Shown: piece by piece, positions 44,203 through 53,886 of the stretch
How positions within the stretch are numbered: the first letter of the stretch is position 1
Layout: every line of letters begins with the position of its first letter
Source: an uncultured Algibacter sp.
GTDB taxonomy: Bacteria; Bacteroidota; Bacteroidia; Flavobacteriales; Flavobacteriaceae
Assembly: GCA_947502405.1 (NCBI GenBank)
Contig: CANMZT010000012.1
Location: forward strand, 1 to 64,000
Reading direction: 5' to 3'
Length of the DNA: 64,000 bases
Position numbers and translations under genes: made by a program
The notes under the pieces: generated by a model
The model's input: the letters and a program-made list of their open reading frames with translations, nothing else
What the model was told of the DNA's origin: nothing
The model's database searches: none

Positions 44203-46164
44203 TTAATTTATGTTTTTTATTGTGATAAATATCTCTTTTTTTGGTGTATTTGCCCAACTTAATGTAGCGTTTTCTCCATAGCTTAATCGAAGTAAATCAT
44301 AAATGGTTTGTAATCCATGTCCACTAACTAAACTATCTGGGAAATCAGGACCGTTATCACGAACCGTTATAGTGATATCTGATTTTTTTTTAATAATTTT
44401 TAATTCAATTTCACCATCATTTTCAATTTTGGATATACCATGTTTTACAGCATTTTCTATTAAAGGCTGAATAAGAAACATAGGGATTTCGATCTCTTTC
44501 AAACTTTTATCTACTTCAATATTAAAATTTAAACGGTCTGCAAAACGGACTTGCTCCACTTCTAAATAGTTTTTAATCATATCGACCTCATCACCAATAG
44601 TACTATTCTTTTTACTTTTTCGGTTTATAGAATATTTAAACAAATCAGATAACGATAATACCATTTTTTCTGTTTTTGCTCCATCAATTTGTGCTAAACT
44701 AGCAATAGAGTTTAAGGCATTGTATAAAAAATGTGGGTTTATTTGAGATTGTAATAGTTTGATTTCGGCTTGCGCATTTATTTCTTTTAGCTGACTTAAT
44801 TCGATGTTTTTTTGTTTTATTAGATTTTCTGAGAAGTGGTCAAGGTATAATAAAACACCTCGTCCAAGTGACAAAAGAATAGCTATTATGAAAGGTGGGG
44901 AAGATAAAAACCACAAAAAAGATGGAGACGTTGTAGTTATTAAAAAATGAGTTTCCTTGCTGTAAATATTGTATAAAATTGTTGGAGCTAAAAAAGCCAA
45001 TAATGTAAAACTCGTTTTTAACACAAGTTGTGGAACAAAACTCATGTTTTTTTTAATAATATATTTATCGAAACCCCATAACAACAGTGAGATAATTAAA
45101 GCGTCTCTTATAAGTCGAGAGAATGTAGTTGTATAAGATTCTATATAAAAATGAATCCCCGTATTAAAATAATTATAAATCAACTTAATATTAGAAATAC
45201 ATATTAAGGTAATGATAATCGGCACAAAATAACTTAAATATTTTATTTTGTATTGCCGCTTATATAAAGTACTAAAAGCTAGAAAAAAGAATATAATAAC
45301 CAAAAAAGCACATGTCCAATTTGCCAGTAGCTTTGGTCTTTCTTTTTTTTCAAAAATACTAACAACCTCCATTGGATACGCTTTATGCATATATGCTCTA
45401 TATTCTTGAATTAAAGTTGGAGAATATAATTTCTGCAATAAAAATTCATCATATTCAGTAAACTCTAGATGTTCTGGTGAAGGCTTGTTACCATTAAGCA
45501 TAGCGCCTTTTACATCGAACTCGTCATTTATTCGTTCTTTAAAAAGATGGGCGTAAGATAGTCTCCTAACTAAATAAAGCCGTATCATTTCTTGCCTTTC
45601 TTTTTGAGTTTGACTTTTATGAAATTTAAACGAGAATTGATAAGTATTAGATTTAAACAGCCCTTTTGGACTTAATATTTCTAAAAACTTTTTATCATCC
45701 AATTTATAGGCCTCATCTAAAGAATCAACATCTATAATATATAAAGAAAAAGCTCGACTAGACAAGTAAGAATACTTGTAACCCCTTACTTTTTTATTTT
45801 CTAACGTATTTGAAACTAACAACCCTAACCCTGTGTAGTTTCTAAAAAAATCTATTTTGTTAGGTATTATCTCCCTCAATTCTTTAAAAACATTTTCGGT
45901 TGCTTTTCTATCAATAGGTTTAGCATTATACAATTCTATTAATATTGGGCCTGAATGTTTATTTATCTTTTCTGTTTCGCCATCAAAAACACGTTCTTTT
46001 ACATATTCCCACTTATCAATTTTAGACAAATCTGGAAATCGCTTTTCAGGATCATATTTAATGACTTTTATTTTTTTATTTTGACTTTTAATAGAACCCG
46101 AAATCACAAAGATTGGAATCGCTATAAGAATAAGAACAAGACATAACAACACAATTTTCTTCAT
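44203..46164 (-). CDS. LytS/YehU-type sensor histidine kinase
   Basis: The 653-residue membrane kinase has an N-terminal membrane helix, a large extracytoplasmic region (about 25-285) of unknown sensing function, several membrane helices (about 285-440), and a kinase domain of the His_kinase family. The phospho-acceptor histidine lies in QINPHFLYNALNSIASL near 473-489. The ATPase N box reads FLIQPLIENAVKHGI, and the G box includes GHGLQTIYDLL. It pairs with the adjacent LytTR regulator. Confidence 0.92.
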   Translation of the reverse strand: MKKIVLLCLVLILIAIPIFVISGSIKSQNKKIKVIKYDPEKRFPDLSKIDKWEYVKERVFDGETEKINKHSGPILIELYNAKPIDRKATENVFKELREIIPNKIDFFRNYTGLGLLVSNTLENKKVRGYKYSYLSSRAFSLYIIDVDSLDEAYKLDDKKFLEILSPKGLFKSNTYQFSFKFHKSQTQKERQEMIRLYLVRRLSYAHLFKERINDEFDVKGAMLNGNKPSPEHLEFTEYDEFLLQKLYSPTLIQEYRAYMHKAYPMEVVSIFEKKERPKLLANWTCAFLVIIFFFLAFSTLYKRQYKIKYLSYFVPIIITLICISNIKLIYNYFNTGIHFYIESYTTTFSRLIRDALIISLLLWGFDKYIIKKNMSFVPQLVLKTSFTLLAFLAPTILYNIYSKETHFLITTTSPSFLWFLSSPPFIIAILLSLGRGVLLYLDHFSENLIKQKNIELSQLKEINAQAEIKLLQSQINPHFLYNALNSIASLAQIDGAKTEKMVLSLSDLFKYSINRKSKKNSTIGDEVDMIKNYLEVEQVRFADRLNFNIEVDKSLKEIEIPMFLIQPLIENAVKHGISKIENDGEIELKIIKKKSDITITVRDNGPDFPDSLVSGHGLQTIYDLLRLSYGENATLSWANTPKKEIFITIKNIN

Positions 46165-46319
46165 AACCGTAAATTTAACTATTAAAACACCCTAAATAAA
46201 CTTTTAAATATTGGTTGGTAAAACTAATTTCTGACGAACTGCAAATAGGATTTACAAGTTGCTCAAAAAAGTAATATTTTTGGTTTACAAATAAGATCTT
46301 TAGACCTAAAATAAGAACT

Positions 46320-46964
46320 ATGCACTTTATTCCAGAAGAATTAGACGACTACGTGGTTTCTCACTCTGAGAATGAACCCGAATTATTACAACAACTTAAC
46401 AGAGAAACATACCAGAAAATTTTACAACCTAGGATGTTAAGTGGTCATTACCAAGGTAGGCTTTTAAGTATGATTTCAAAATTAGTAAATCCAAAAAACA
46501 TCTTAGAAATTGGCACTTACACAGGGTATTCTGCATTGTGTTTAATGGAAGGTATAAAAAGTAATGGTATACTCCATACCATAGACATTAATGAAGAACT
46601 TGTTGATTTTCAACGCAAATATTTTGATAAATCTGGCTATGGAAAACAAATTTATCAACATCTGGGAAATGCATTAGATATTATTCCCAAACTAGATACG
46701 ACTTTCGATTTAGTTTTTATTGATGCCGATAAGGAAAACTACTCAAACTATTTCAATATTATTATTGATAAATTAAACTCTGACGGAGTTATTTTATCAG
46801 ACAATGTACTTTGGAGTGGTAAAGTTTTAGATACTAAATTTAAAAAAGAGGATACTTCTACACCAGCTTTAATAGCTTACAATAAGTTACTTAAAGAGGA
46901 TAAAAGAGTAGAAACAGTTTTGCTACCTGTTCGAGATGGTTTGACGATTAGTAGAAAAATTTAA
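46320..46964 (+). CDS. Class I O-methyltransferase
   Basis: The 214-residue protein matches the metal-dependent catechol/caffeoyl-CoA O-methyltransferase-like family. It has KNILEIGTYTGYSALCL near 58-74 (motif I), TIDINEELVDFQRKYF, FDLVFIDADKENYSNYF with the metal-binding aspartate near 136, and SDNVLWSGKV. The acceptor is unknown. Its end overlaps the convergent tatA gene by 4 bases. Confidence 0.92.
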   Translation: MHFIPEELDDYVVSHSENEPELLQQLNRETYQKILQPRMLSGHYQGRLLSMISKLVNPKNILEIGTYTGYSALCLMEGIKSNGILHTIDINEELVDFQRKYFDKSGYGKQIYQHLGNALDIIPKLDTTFDLVFIDADKENYSNYFNIIIDKLNSDGVILSDNVLWSGKVLDTKFKKEDTSTPALIAYNKLLKEDKRVETVLLPVRDGLTISRKI

Positions 46965-47248
46965 AATCTACGTTTTACTGAACCTGTAAAATCATCAATA
47001 TCGTCTTTTACTTTATCGAGTTCTTTTTTTACATCTTTGGTTATGCTGGTATCTATACCGTTATTTTCAGCAGTTTTAGTGATTTCGTGTTTTATATCGT
47101 TGGTAGCATCTTTAAGTGTGCGCATGCCTTTACCTAATCCACGGGCTATTTCAGGAAGTTTATCAGCTCCAAATACCATAATGGCTATAAATAGTATAAA
47201 CGCTATTTCACCACCACTAATAAATAAAAATGTTGCTTGCTGTATCAC
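46961..47248 (-). CDS. tatA: Twin-arginine translocase subunit TatA/TatE
   Basis: The 95-residue protein has one N-terminal membrane helix (about 8-27), the hinge FGADKLPEIARGLGKGMRTLKDA with an amphipathic helix, and a charged C-terminal tail. TatA oligomers form the pore that exports folded proteins. No tatC is within the window. Confidence 0.92.
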   Translation of the reverse strand: MIQQATFLFISGGEIAFILFIAIMVFGADKLPEIARGLGKGMRTLKDATNDIKHEITKTAENNGIDTSITKDVKKELDKVKDDIDDFTGSVKRRF

Positions 47249-47296
47249 AGTACAAATATAGTGAGTTGTTTTATTATCAAATGAAATTATTGAAAT

Positions 47297-47327
47297 AAAA
47301 AAGCCGATTTTAACAATCGGCTTTTTT
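47297..47327. terminator. Symmetric terminator upstream of tatA and downstream of the M1 peptidase
   Basis: A perfect 13-bp stem (47297-47309 with 47315-47327) with a 5-base loop has A and T runs at both ends, so it can act on the minus strand after the peptidase gene. Confidence 0.85.
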
Positions 47328-47343
47328 ATTTGGGTGTTGGTTT

Positions 47344-49605
47344 TTAACCTTTTACTTTATCCTTAAACTTATCAAACTCACTATCTTCAACTTTTCTAGG
47401 CCATGAGTTATTTGACATATCAACATCAGCCAATTCTAAATCTGGGTCTACCATAAACCCTTTAATTGGCTTATCTGATCTAAAAACTTTTTTAACCTCA
47501 TGCTCGTTATATCTCCATATCTGTGCTGGATATGTTTTTCTTTCTTTTGAACCATCTTCATATTCTATTTCAAGAATAATTGGCATAACTAAACCTCCTG
47601 GTTTCTCAAAAGTTACCTCGTAAAAATAATTAGGTGCTTTTCCTTTTAATCGAGCTTTATCTTCTTCTGGAAGACTATTAATATACGCTTCTAAAAATTT
47701 AAAATCTGAAACGCTTTTTGCATCAGCTGGTATTTTTCCATCTTTAGCCTCAGCATAATAAACTAATTTGTCTTTATAATCATCAAGATTCATTCTATAC
47801 TTTTCAGCTGTTTCTTTAGCTAATTCAGTTGGTTTATCTGTTAAGTAATATTGCTTAACGTCTTTAACTCCAATATCCGTATAATCAGTTGTGTAAAACC
47901 ATCCTCTCCAGAACCAATCTAGATCCATAGCCGAAGCATCTTCCATCGTTCTGAAAAAATCAGCTGGTGTTGGGTGTTTAAACATCCAACGTTGTGAATA
48001 TGTTCTAAACGCATAGTCAAATAATTCTGGTCCCATAATAGTTTGTCTCAACATATAAAGACCTGCAGCTGGTTTTGTATATGCATTTGGTCCAAACTTA
48101 TGTACATAATCTCCTTGAGACATAATAGGTGAGAGATAATTTTGATCTCCTCCCATATAAGGCACAATATCTTTTGGAAGGTTTCCTGTGATAAAATTAG
48201 GGTCGTAGTCCAACTCCGCTAAAGTTTCAACAAACGAATTAATACCTTCATCCATCCAAGTCCATTGGCGCTCATCACTATTTACAATCATTGGAAAGAA
48301 GTTATGACCTACTTCATGTGTTATAACCCCAATCATACCTCTTTTTAATCTTTCAGAATAGGTTCCATCTGGTTTTGGGCGTCCGAAGTTAAAACAAATC
48401 ATAGGGTATTCCATACCCATTTGAGCATGCACCGAGATGGCTTTACTGTAAGGATAATCAAAGGTTAATTTTGAGTACTCTTCAAGTGTGTTTGCTACAA
48501 CTCGTGTTGAGTGCTCTTCCCATAATGGGTTACCTTCTTTTGAATATAAAGAAATAGCCATTACGGAACGTCCATTTATATCAACAGCCATAGCATCATA
48601 TATAAACTTTCTTGAGGTAGCAAAAGCATAATCTCTAACATTTTTAGCTTTAAAATGCCATGTCTTTTCTTTCGTACTTCTTTGTGTTTCTGCTTTTTCA
48701 GCTTCTTCTTGCGTTACGATAAACACTGGGTTATCAAACGTTTTTGTAGCTTTATTGTAGCGTTTAAGTTGCTCTTTGGTAAAACATTCTTTTCTGTTTT
48801 GCAACTCTCCTGTAGCTTCTAACATGTGGTCTGCTGGCACTGTAATTTTTACATCAAAATCTCCAAACTCTAAAGCAAATTCACTCCTACCCCAGAATTG
48901 CATGTTTTGCCATCCTTCAACATTATCATAAACACATAATCTTGGATAAAACTGAGCTATTACATAAGTATTGTTTCCATCAGGAAAAGCTTCAAAACCA
49001 GACCTTCCTCCTTCTAGTATATGATTATTTACATTATACCACCATTTAATTTCAAATTTAAAAATCTCTCCTGGTGCAAGAGGTTTAGCTAAGTTTATGC
49101 GCATCATGGTTTGATTTATCATAAATGGTAAATCTGAACCATCTTCATTCTTTACATATTCAATATTAAAACCACCATCAAAACGTTCTTTCAAGTTGGC
49201 TTTAGTAAAAGAACTAGGACCGTTAAAGGCAGCATTAAAACTTTCAGAATTAATATCTGGTGTTTTTGAGTCTTTAGCCCTCATATTTTGGTCTAACTGA
49301 ACCCACAAATATTCCAAATAATCTTTAGAGTTATTGTGGTATGTTATTTTTTCATCACCGAAAATCTGACTTTTATTTTCGTCTAAACGAAGATTCATAA
49401 CATAATCAACTTGTTGTTGTGTATAGGCATGACCAGGAGCACCTGAAGCTGTTCTAGTTTCATTTGGCGTAGCCAAAACATCTTTCATTTGTCTAAATTT
49501 GTTCTGGTCTGTGTGACCTTGTTGTCTTTCCTTGGTTTGCTCTTGAGCAAAAACTCCAGAAAAAAGAAATACAAATGATAAGAACAGATAAGCGTGTTTT
49601 TTCAT
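47344..49605 (-). CDS. Secreted M1-family zinc metallopeptidase
   Basis: The 753-residue protein has a signal peptide (ending VFAQ), an N-terminal beta domain and the gluzincin active site HEVGH at residues 430-434, with the third ligand glutamate in WMDEGINSFVE about 19 residues later. The classical GAMEN exopeptidase motif is replaced by QMGMEYPM, as in this Bacteroidetes subgroup. It probably processes peptides outside the cytoplasm. It lies at the end of a run of minus-strand envelope genes. Confidence 0.92.
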   Translation of the reverse strand: MKKHAYLFLSFVFLFSGVFAQEQTKERQQGHTDQNKFRQMKDVLATPNETRTASGAPGHAYTQQQVDYVMNLRLDENKSQIFGDEKITYHNNSKDYLEYLWVQLDQNMRAKDSKTPDINSESFNAAFNGPSSFTKANLKERFDGGFNIEYVKNEDGSDLPFMINQTMMRINLAKPLAPGEIFKFEIKWWYNVNNHILEGGRSGFEAFPDGNNTYVIAQFYPRLCVYDNVEGWQNMQFWGRSEFALEFGDFDVKITVPADHMLEATGELQNRKECFTKEQLKRYNKATKTFDNPVFIVTQEEAEKAETQRSTKEKTWHFKAKNVRDYAFATSRKFIYDAMAVDINGRSVMAISLYSKEGNPLWEEHSTRVVANTLEEYSKLTFDYPYSKAISVHAQMGMEYPMICFNFGRPKPDGTYSERLKRGMIGVITHEVGHNFFPMIVNSDERQWTWMDEGINSFVETLAELDYDPNFITGNLPKDIVPYMGGDQNYLSPIMSQGDYVHKFGPNAYTKPAAGLYMLRQTIMGPELFDYAFRTYSQRWMFKHPTPADFFRTMEDASAMDLDWFWRGWFYTTDYTDIGVKDVKQYYLTDKPTELAKETAEKYRMNLDDYKDKLVYYAEAKDGKIPADAKSVSDFKFLEAYINSLPEEDKARLKGKAPNYFYEVTFEKPGGLVMPIILEIEYEDGSKERKTYPAQIWRYNEHEVKKVFRSDKPIKGFMVDPDLELADVDMSNNSWPRKVEDSEFDKFKDKVKG

Positions 49606-49717
49606 AGTTGTTTTTTTATTTGATTTTAGAAAAAAATATGTTTTTTACAACTTTCGTTAGAAGATTGTTATAAAAAGTTATCGAAAATACTAAATTACAT
49701 AATGAGTATACTAGCTT

Positions 49718-50221
49718 TTAATCAAATTTTAACAAAGCATTAGGATTTTCAGAAGTAAGAATGACACTTTTATTTTTAGAGTTTATTTTTGTTTTAATAA
49801 TATTTTGCTGGTCCTTTTGTAAATCGAATAAAGCACGATTTGCAACTTGAAAAGACTCTATACTTTTTATATTTTCAACTTCTAGATAACATTTTACAAT
49901 ATCACCTTCATATTCTTTACCAATAAAATTGAATGTAACAGCTTCATTATTAACAACTAACTCTATGCTGTTTTTCAAATACTTAAACATATAATTATCA
50001 ACCTGTTCGGGATTATGTTCATCAACAAGCACAATATCTTCATCATAATTTTGCTTAAGCACATTTTCAAAATCATCAATAAATAATCTAGACGTAATCT
50101 GAAGAGATTGCTTTTCCTTTATGTAATTAATTTGAGTAACACTTACATAATATTTATGCATCGAGGTGAATGCAAAAAGCGGCAACACTAGAATTAACAA
50201 AAAAACTCTTAAAGACTTCAT
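49718..50221 (-). CDS. DUF6702-type secreted protein
   Basis: The 167-residue protein has a signal peptide (ending AFTSMHKYY) and a beta-rich mature part. It is recognised by HKYYVSVTQINYIKEKQSLQ near 22-41, the SRLFIDDFENVL segment, YMFKYLKNSIEL, and FIGKEYEGDIVKCYLE. It matches a flavobacterial family usually found next to M1 peptidase and CarboxypepD_reg genes, exactly as here. Its function is unknown. Confidence 0.82.
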   Translation of the reverse strand: MKSLRVFLLILVLPLFAFTSMHKYYVSVTQINYIKEKQSLQITSRLFIDDFENVLKQNYDEDIVLVDEHNPEQVDNYMFKYLKNSIELVVNNEAVTFNFIGKEYEGDIVKCYLEVENIKSIESFQVANRALFDLQKDQQNIIKTKINSKNKSVILTSENPNALLKFD

Positions 50222-50282
50222 TATTATGATTTAAAGATTACTAAAATACTCCTTTTGGTTTTCAAAAAGCATTCCAAAATGA

Positions 50283-51083
50283 TTATTTTTTTTCAAAATC
50301 AATATTATCCAAGTATTGTATATACTTCATTCTAAGAAAAATTAAAACCTTAAAATCAGTTTGGTTTTTACAATGCTTAATAAAATTTTCATCATCAGCA
50401 CAGAAATAGAAAAAATCCATCTTTAAATCTTCTTTCAAAGGGTTTGAAGCAAAAAAATCTTGGGAGAGTCTTGCTTTTATACTTTGCATTAACTTTTCTC
50501 TTTCTTCTATTTCAACTCGGTTTTTAAGTTTTTTTGTTCTGCCGCTAATACCATTAAGGATAGGATTTAATGGAATACCTCCTGTTAATGCTCCAAGTAA
50601 CATTTTAGGCTTAAATTCTCCTGCTTCACTCAAACGGCGTTCACTTTGCGTGGCAGGTTTACCTGTATAACCAGGAATACCAACATCGTAGAAATTAATT
50701 GGTGGACTACCTTCAACATTTTGTATGTCTGATAATAGGTCTCCAGTTAAAACCTTACCCACAATAACTTCGTCTAGTTCATTAATCTGATTATCCAACT
50801 GTACTAAAATAGCCTGATTTGAAATCATTTCTTTTGTAACAATAACTTCTTTTAGCTTATGCTGTATGGATGAAAAAGACAAAGTATCATTTAATTTTGC
50901 AGTAATTGTAAAACGACCAACCTCGTCAGTAATAGTAAAAACTTGAGCACCCTTATTAATTACATGAATATTTTCTGAATTGGTTTTACTTTTTACACTT
51001 CCGAATAATTCTATAGATTGCCCATAAATTGTATTAAAACCAATCAAAATAAATATTAAAAAAAGACGCTTACTCTTTTTCAT
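50283..51083 (-). CDS. CarboxypepD_reg-like domain protein, paralogue 1
   Basis: The 266-residue protein has a signal peptide (ending IYGQS), then a carboxypeptidase-regulatory-like beta domain (about 23-110) ending in INELDEVIVGKVLTGDL. That ending resembles the N-terminal part of TonB-linked receptors. A C-terminal region of unknown fold follows. The last stretch lacks membrane helices, so it is probably periplasmic. It overlaps the upstream paralogue by 14 bases, indicating one operon. Confidence 0.78.
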   Translation of the reverse strand: MKKSKRLFLIFILIGFNTIYGQSIELFGSVKSKTNSENIHVINKGAQVFTITDEVGRFTITAKLNDTLSFSSIQHKLKEVIVTKEMISNQAILVQLDNQINELDEVIVGKVLTGDLLSDIQNVEGSPPINFYDVGIPGYTGKPATQSERRLSEAGEFKPKMLLGALTGGIPLNPILNGISGRTKKLKNRVEIEEREKLMQSIKARLSQDFFASNPLKEDLKMDFFYFCADDENFIKHCKNQTDFKVLIFLRMKYIQYLDNIDFEKK

Positions 51084-51882
51084 CTTGACGCTCTAAAAAC
51101 AATTTACTTTGTTTTACTAAAAATTCTATCAGGTAGATTTTATTTTCTGGCTTAAAAAGCTCCTCTGAAATACCATTGTTTTCAATAAATACTAGAAATT
51201 GAGGTAATTTTTCCTCCGGAATATCAAACTGCTCCTTAATATCATTTGAAGTAAAAACATCTAGTAAGCCTTTTGGTTTTTTATACGTATACCCTACAAA
51301 AATATCTTTTTGAAGTTTTAACTTTTTTTTTGATTTAATTAGTAAACCAGCAATCTTCAATAAATTAGGCATGTATTTACGGGCATTAGGATTTGTAATA
51401 GAAGTAAGATGATCTGAAACAACCGAATTATCAAAGGCTTTATCATCATTATATTCAAAATCCACATCCATATTACCCATGTCAATACTAATAGGTTTTA
51501 CAGTTTTTACATTTGCAATATCTGTTTCAATATTACCCGTTAATCCAGAAGAAAGTGTAACAGCATCCAGTTGATTTACTTTTTCAATTAATTGAATCTT
51601 TAGTTTTTTAGAAGCTATGATGTCGGCATCAATAGTAATACTAACTGTTTGAAATTGTAATGCCGAAATTTGTATTTCATCATTTAAAGCTACCATTAAT
51701 TTAAATTCTCCATCAACATCTGTAATAGTTCCTTTACTTGACGATTTATTAAATATTGTAACCGCTTCAACATCATTCTTATCCGAAAACAATATGCCTT
51801 TAACCTCAACTCTATTAACAGATTGACCAAATATATTCAAAGGCAGCAAAAACAAACCTGCAAATAAAAATACGCTCCTCAA
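51070..51882 (-). CDS. CarboxypepD_reg-like domain protein, paralogue 2
   Basis: The 270-residue protein has the same layout as its neighbours: signal peptide (ending IFGQS), a regulatory-like beta domain (about 25-115) with FNKSSSKGTITDVDGEFKL, and the block KVNQLDAVTLSSGLTGNIET. The only workable start is TTG at 51882, since a stop lies three codons upstream. The C-terminal half contains LPNLLKIAGLLIKSKKKLKL and a PEEKLPQFLVFIE segment seen in related form in paralogue 3. Function unknown. Confidence 0.78.
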   Translation of the reverse strand: MRSVFLFAGLFLLPLNIFGQSVNRVEVKGILFSDKNDVEAVTIFNKSSSKGTITDVDGEFKLMVALNDEIQISALQFQTVSITIDADIIASKKLKIQLIEKVNQLDAVTLSSGLTGNIETDIANVKTVKPISIDMGNMDVDFEYNDDKAFDNSVVSDHLTSITNPNARKYMPNLLKIAGLLIKSKKKLKLQKDIFVGYTYKKPKGLLDVFTSNDIKEQFDIPEEKLPQFLVFIENNGISEELFKPENKIYLIEFLVKQSKLFLERQDEKE

Positions 51883-51981
51883 ATTAGTTTAATTAGAGTA
51901 TAAAGAACGTATTTCAAATCTTAAAGAAAACGTAAATAGCTTGTAATGTTTTGTTAAAAGGGCGTTTTAGCAGTTTTGCTT

Positions 51982-52776
51982 TTAGCTTTGAAGAAACTCA
52001 ACACTCTTTTTATTTAGAAGCTCCAGAAATTCCATTTCCTTGCCATAGTTAAGTAACGAAAAGTCAAAATCGTCACTTTCAACAAATCTTATAAACTCTT
52101 CAACTCTATGCTCTGGAATATTAAAATTATCAACTAAGAATTCTGATCCAAAATAATATTTTATCGATTCAATTGGCACATCAGGCACACCAACTTTCTT
52201 TTTATCCTTTACTTCAGACCTAAATAAAGGCAGTAACAATTGGTCTACTACATTAACAATATTTAGTCCATTTACCATTGGTTGGTGTTGTCTATCAATA
52301 GTAACGTTATCAACTTCAGTTTTATAATCTTTTTCAAAACCATATTCCTTACTATGCTTAACACCAAAATACAAAGCATCTAACTTGGGTTTAAAAGGTG
52401 TAGTAGCTTCCAAATCGGTATCTAAATTCCCAGTCAACCCTTTAGTAAATACAATAACCTCATCTAATTTATTAATCTCTTCAATCAAAAAGAGCTTCAT
52501 TTTTTTTGATTTAAGAATGTCCTTATTAACCTTAAAACTAATATTTTGATATTGTAAAGCGCTAACTTCAATATTATCATTTAGAGTCACTTTTAATTTA
52601 AACTCACCATTATCGTCTGAAATAGTACCCTGATTAGATGAAGTATTAAAAATAGTTATACCAGAGATATCGCTACCTTCAACAATAATTTTACCCGAAA
52701 CTTCTACTCTAGTCACAGACTGTGACACCGCACTAACCGAATAAACAAACAATAATAGAAGAATAAATTTTTTCAT
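51982..52776 (-). CDS. CarboxypepD_reg-like domain protein, paralogue 3
   Basis: The 264-residue protein has a signal peptide (ending AVSQS), then the regulatory-like domain with FNTSSNQGTISDDNGEFKLK and the INKLDEVIVFTKGLTGNLDT block. A C-terminal half follows with IPEHRVEEFIRFVESDDFDF, which is the counterpart of the closing segment in paralogue 2. The frame extends 5 codons to a TTG at 52791; ATG 52776 gives a normal signal peptide. It is the first gene of the three-paralogue set. Confidence 0.78.
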   Translation of the reverse strand: MKKFILLLLFVYSVSAVSQSVTRVEVSGKIIVEGSDISGITIFNTSSNQGTISDDNGEFKLKVTLNDNIEVSALQYQNISFKVNKDILKSKKMKLFLIEEINKLDEVIVFTKGLTGNLDTDLEATTPFKPKLDALYFGVKHSKEYGFEKDYKTEVDNVTIDRQHQPMVNGLNIVNVVDQLLLPLFRSEVKDKKKVGVPDVPIESIKYYFGSEFLVDNFNIPEHRVEEFIRFVESDDFDFSLLNYGKEMEFLELLNKKSVEFLQS

Positions 52777-52878
52777 ATTTTTTATTTTCAAATTACTACT
52801 TTAATTTCTTAATCTAAAGTAAAAGTCATCAATTTTTTTAATGCTAGTAATTAATTAGTTTTATACAAACTTAAATTT

Positions 52879-53586
52879 ATGAAAAATATAATTATCGCTA
52901 GTACCTCAACAGTCCACGGAAGCGGGTATTTAGAATATATTTTACCAGAGTTAAAAGTATTTTTCAAAAGCGTCAAAACCATTCTTTTTATTCCCTATGC
53001 AAGACCAAGCGGCATCTCGCATAACGATTATACAGCTATAGCAAAAAAAGCTTTCAATAAAATTGATATAAACGTAAAAGGCATTCATGAGTTTGAAAAC
53101 CCATTAGAAGCCATAAAAAAAGCAGAAGGCATTTTCACAGGCGGTGGCAATACTTTTGTACTAATTTCTCAACTCTATAAAAACAATCTTATTACTACAT
53201 TAAAAGAAACGGTACAAAACGGCACGCCCTATTTAGGCACAAGTGCCGGGAGTAACATATGCGGTTTAACTATAAAAACTACTAACGATATGCCTATCGT
53301 TTACCCACCAAGTTTCAATGCACTTGGGCTGGTTCCTTTCAATATAAACCCCCATTATTTAGATCCCGATACCAACAGCACTCACATGGGCGAAACCCGA
53401 GAAACAAGAATTAAAGAATTCCATTGCTACAACACCCAACCCGTTATTGGTCTTAGAGAAGGCAGCTGGTTACACGTTAATAATAACTCCATAATCTTAA
53501 AAGGTAAACTAAGCGCCCGTGTTTTTGAATACAACAAACCGCCTTACGAAATCAATTCTAGCACACAGCTAAACCAACTCAACTAA
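52879..53586 (+). CDS. pepE: Dipeptidase E (peptidase E)
   Basis: This cytosolic serine peptidase cleaves Asp-X dipeptides. The 235-residue protein has the family blocks FIPYARPSGISHNDY near 36-50, GIFTGGGNTFVLI near 85-97, and the nucleophile serine in GTSAGSNICGL near 121-131. MPIVYPPSFNALGLVPFNINPHY carries the conserved histidine. It is preceded by no clear promoter box and followed by repeat copy D. Confidence 0.93.
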   Translation: MKNIIIASTSTVHGSGYLEYILPELKVFFKSVKTILFIPYARPSGISHNDYTAIAKKAFNKIDINVKGIHEFENPLEAIKKAEGIFTGGGNTFVLISQLYKNNLITTLKETVQNGTPYLGTSAGSNICGLTIKTTNDMPIVYPPSFNALGLVPFNINPHYLDPDTNSTHMGETRETRIKEFHCYNTQPVIGLREGSWLHVNNNSIILKGKLSARVFEYNKPPYEINSSTQLNQLN

Positions 53587-53591
53587 AATAA

Positions 53592-53678
53592 TTTGGGCGT
53601 GCCCCTAAAGGGTCGGGCTTTCCGCTACAAGTCCTCGCTCGTACCTCGCTGTGGGCTTTCCACTACTATCCCTCACGC
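53592..53678 (-). repeat. Dispersed structured intergenic element, copy D
   Basis: On the minus strand it reads from GCGTGAGGGATAG to GCCCGACCCTTTAGGGGCAC and GCCCAAA, matching the ends of copies A and B. The middle hairpin region is replaced by other sequence containing a second GTGGAAAGCCC-like block. It lies between pepE and the tRNA-Gly gene. Confidence 0.65.
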
Positions 53679-53761
53679 GGGCATATCTGCTAGCAGCAAA
53701 CATAAAATTAAGGCAAAACTTATCCGCATAAAAAAAGCCTCATATTTCTATGAAGCTTTTG

Positions 53762-53834
53762 AGCGGGAGACCAGGTTCGAACTGGCGACATTCAGCTTGG
53801 AAGGCTGACGCTCTACCAACTGAGCTACTCCCGC
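53762..53834 (-). tRNA. tRNA-Gly (anticodon TCC)
   Basis: On the minus strand the sequence starts GCGGGAGTAGCTCAGTTGG and ends with the complementary CTCCCGC. The acceptor stem is 7 bp, the D arm has GCTCAGTTGGTAGAGC, the anticodon stem-loop CAGCCTTCCAAGCTG gives TCC, and the T arm is CCAGTTCGAACCTGG. The CCA end is not encoded. The antisense ORF covering it is spurious. Confidence 0.97.
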
Positions 53835-53886
53835 CTTTTAATTCCGTTGCAAATATATAAACAGTTTCTGCTTCTACAAGAAAAAA

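Noticed and set aside
53593-53808. 71-residue plus-strand ORF ending in ETRFELATFSLEG
   Set aside because: It is the well-known spurious translation of repeat sequence plus the antisense of a tRNA gene (53762-53834).
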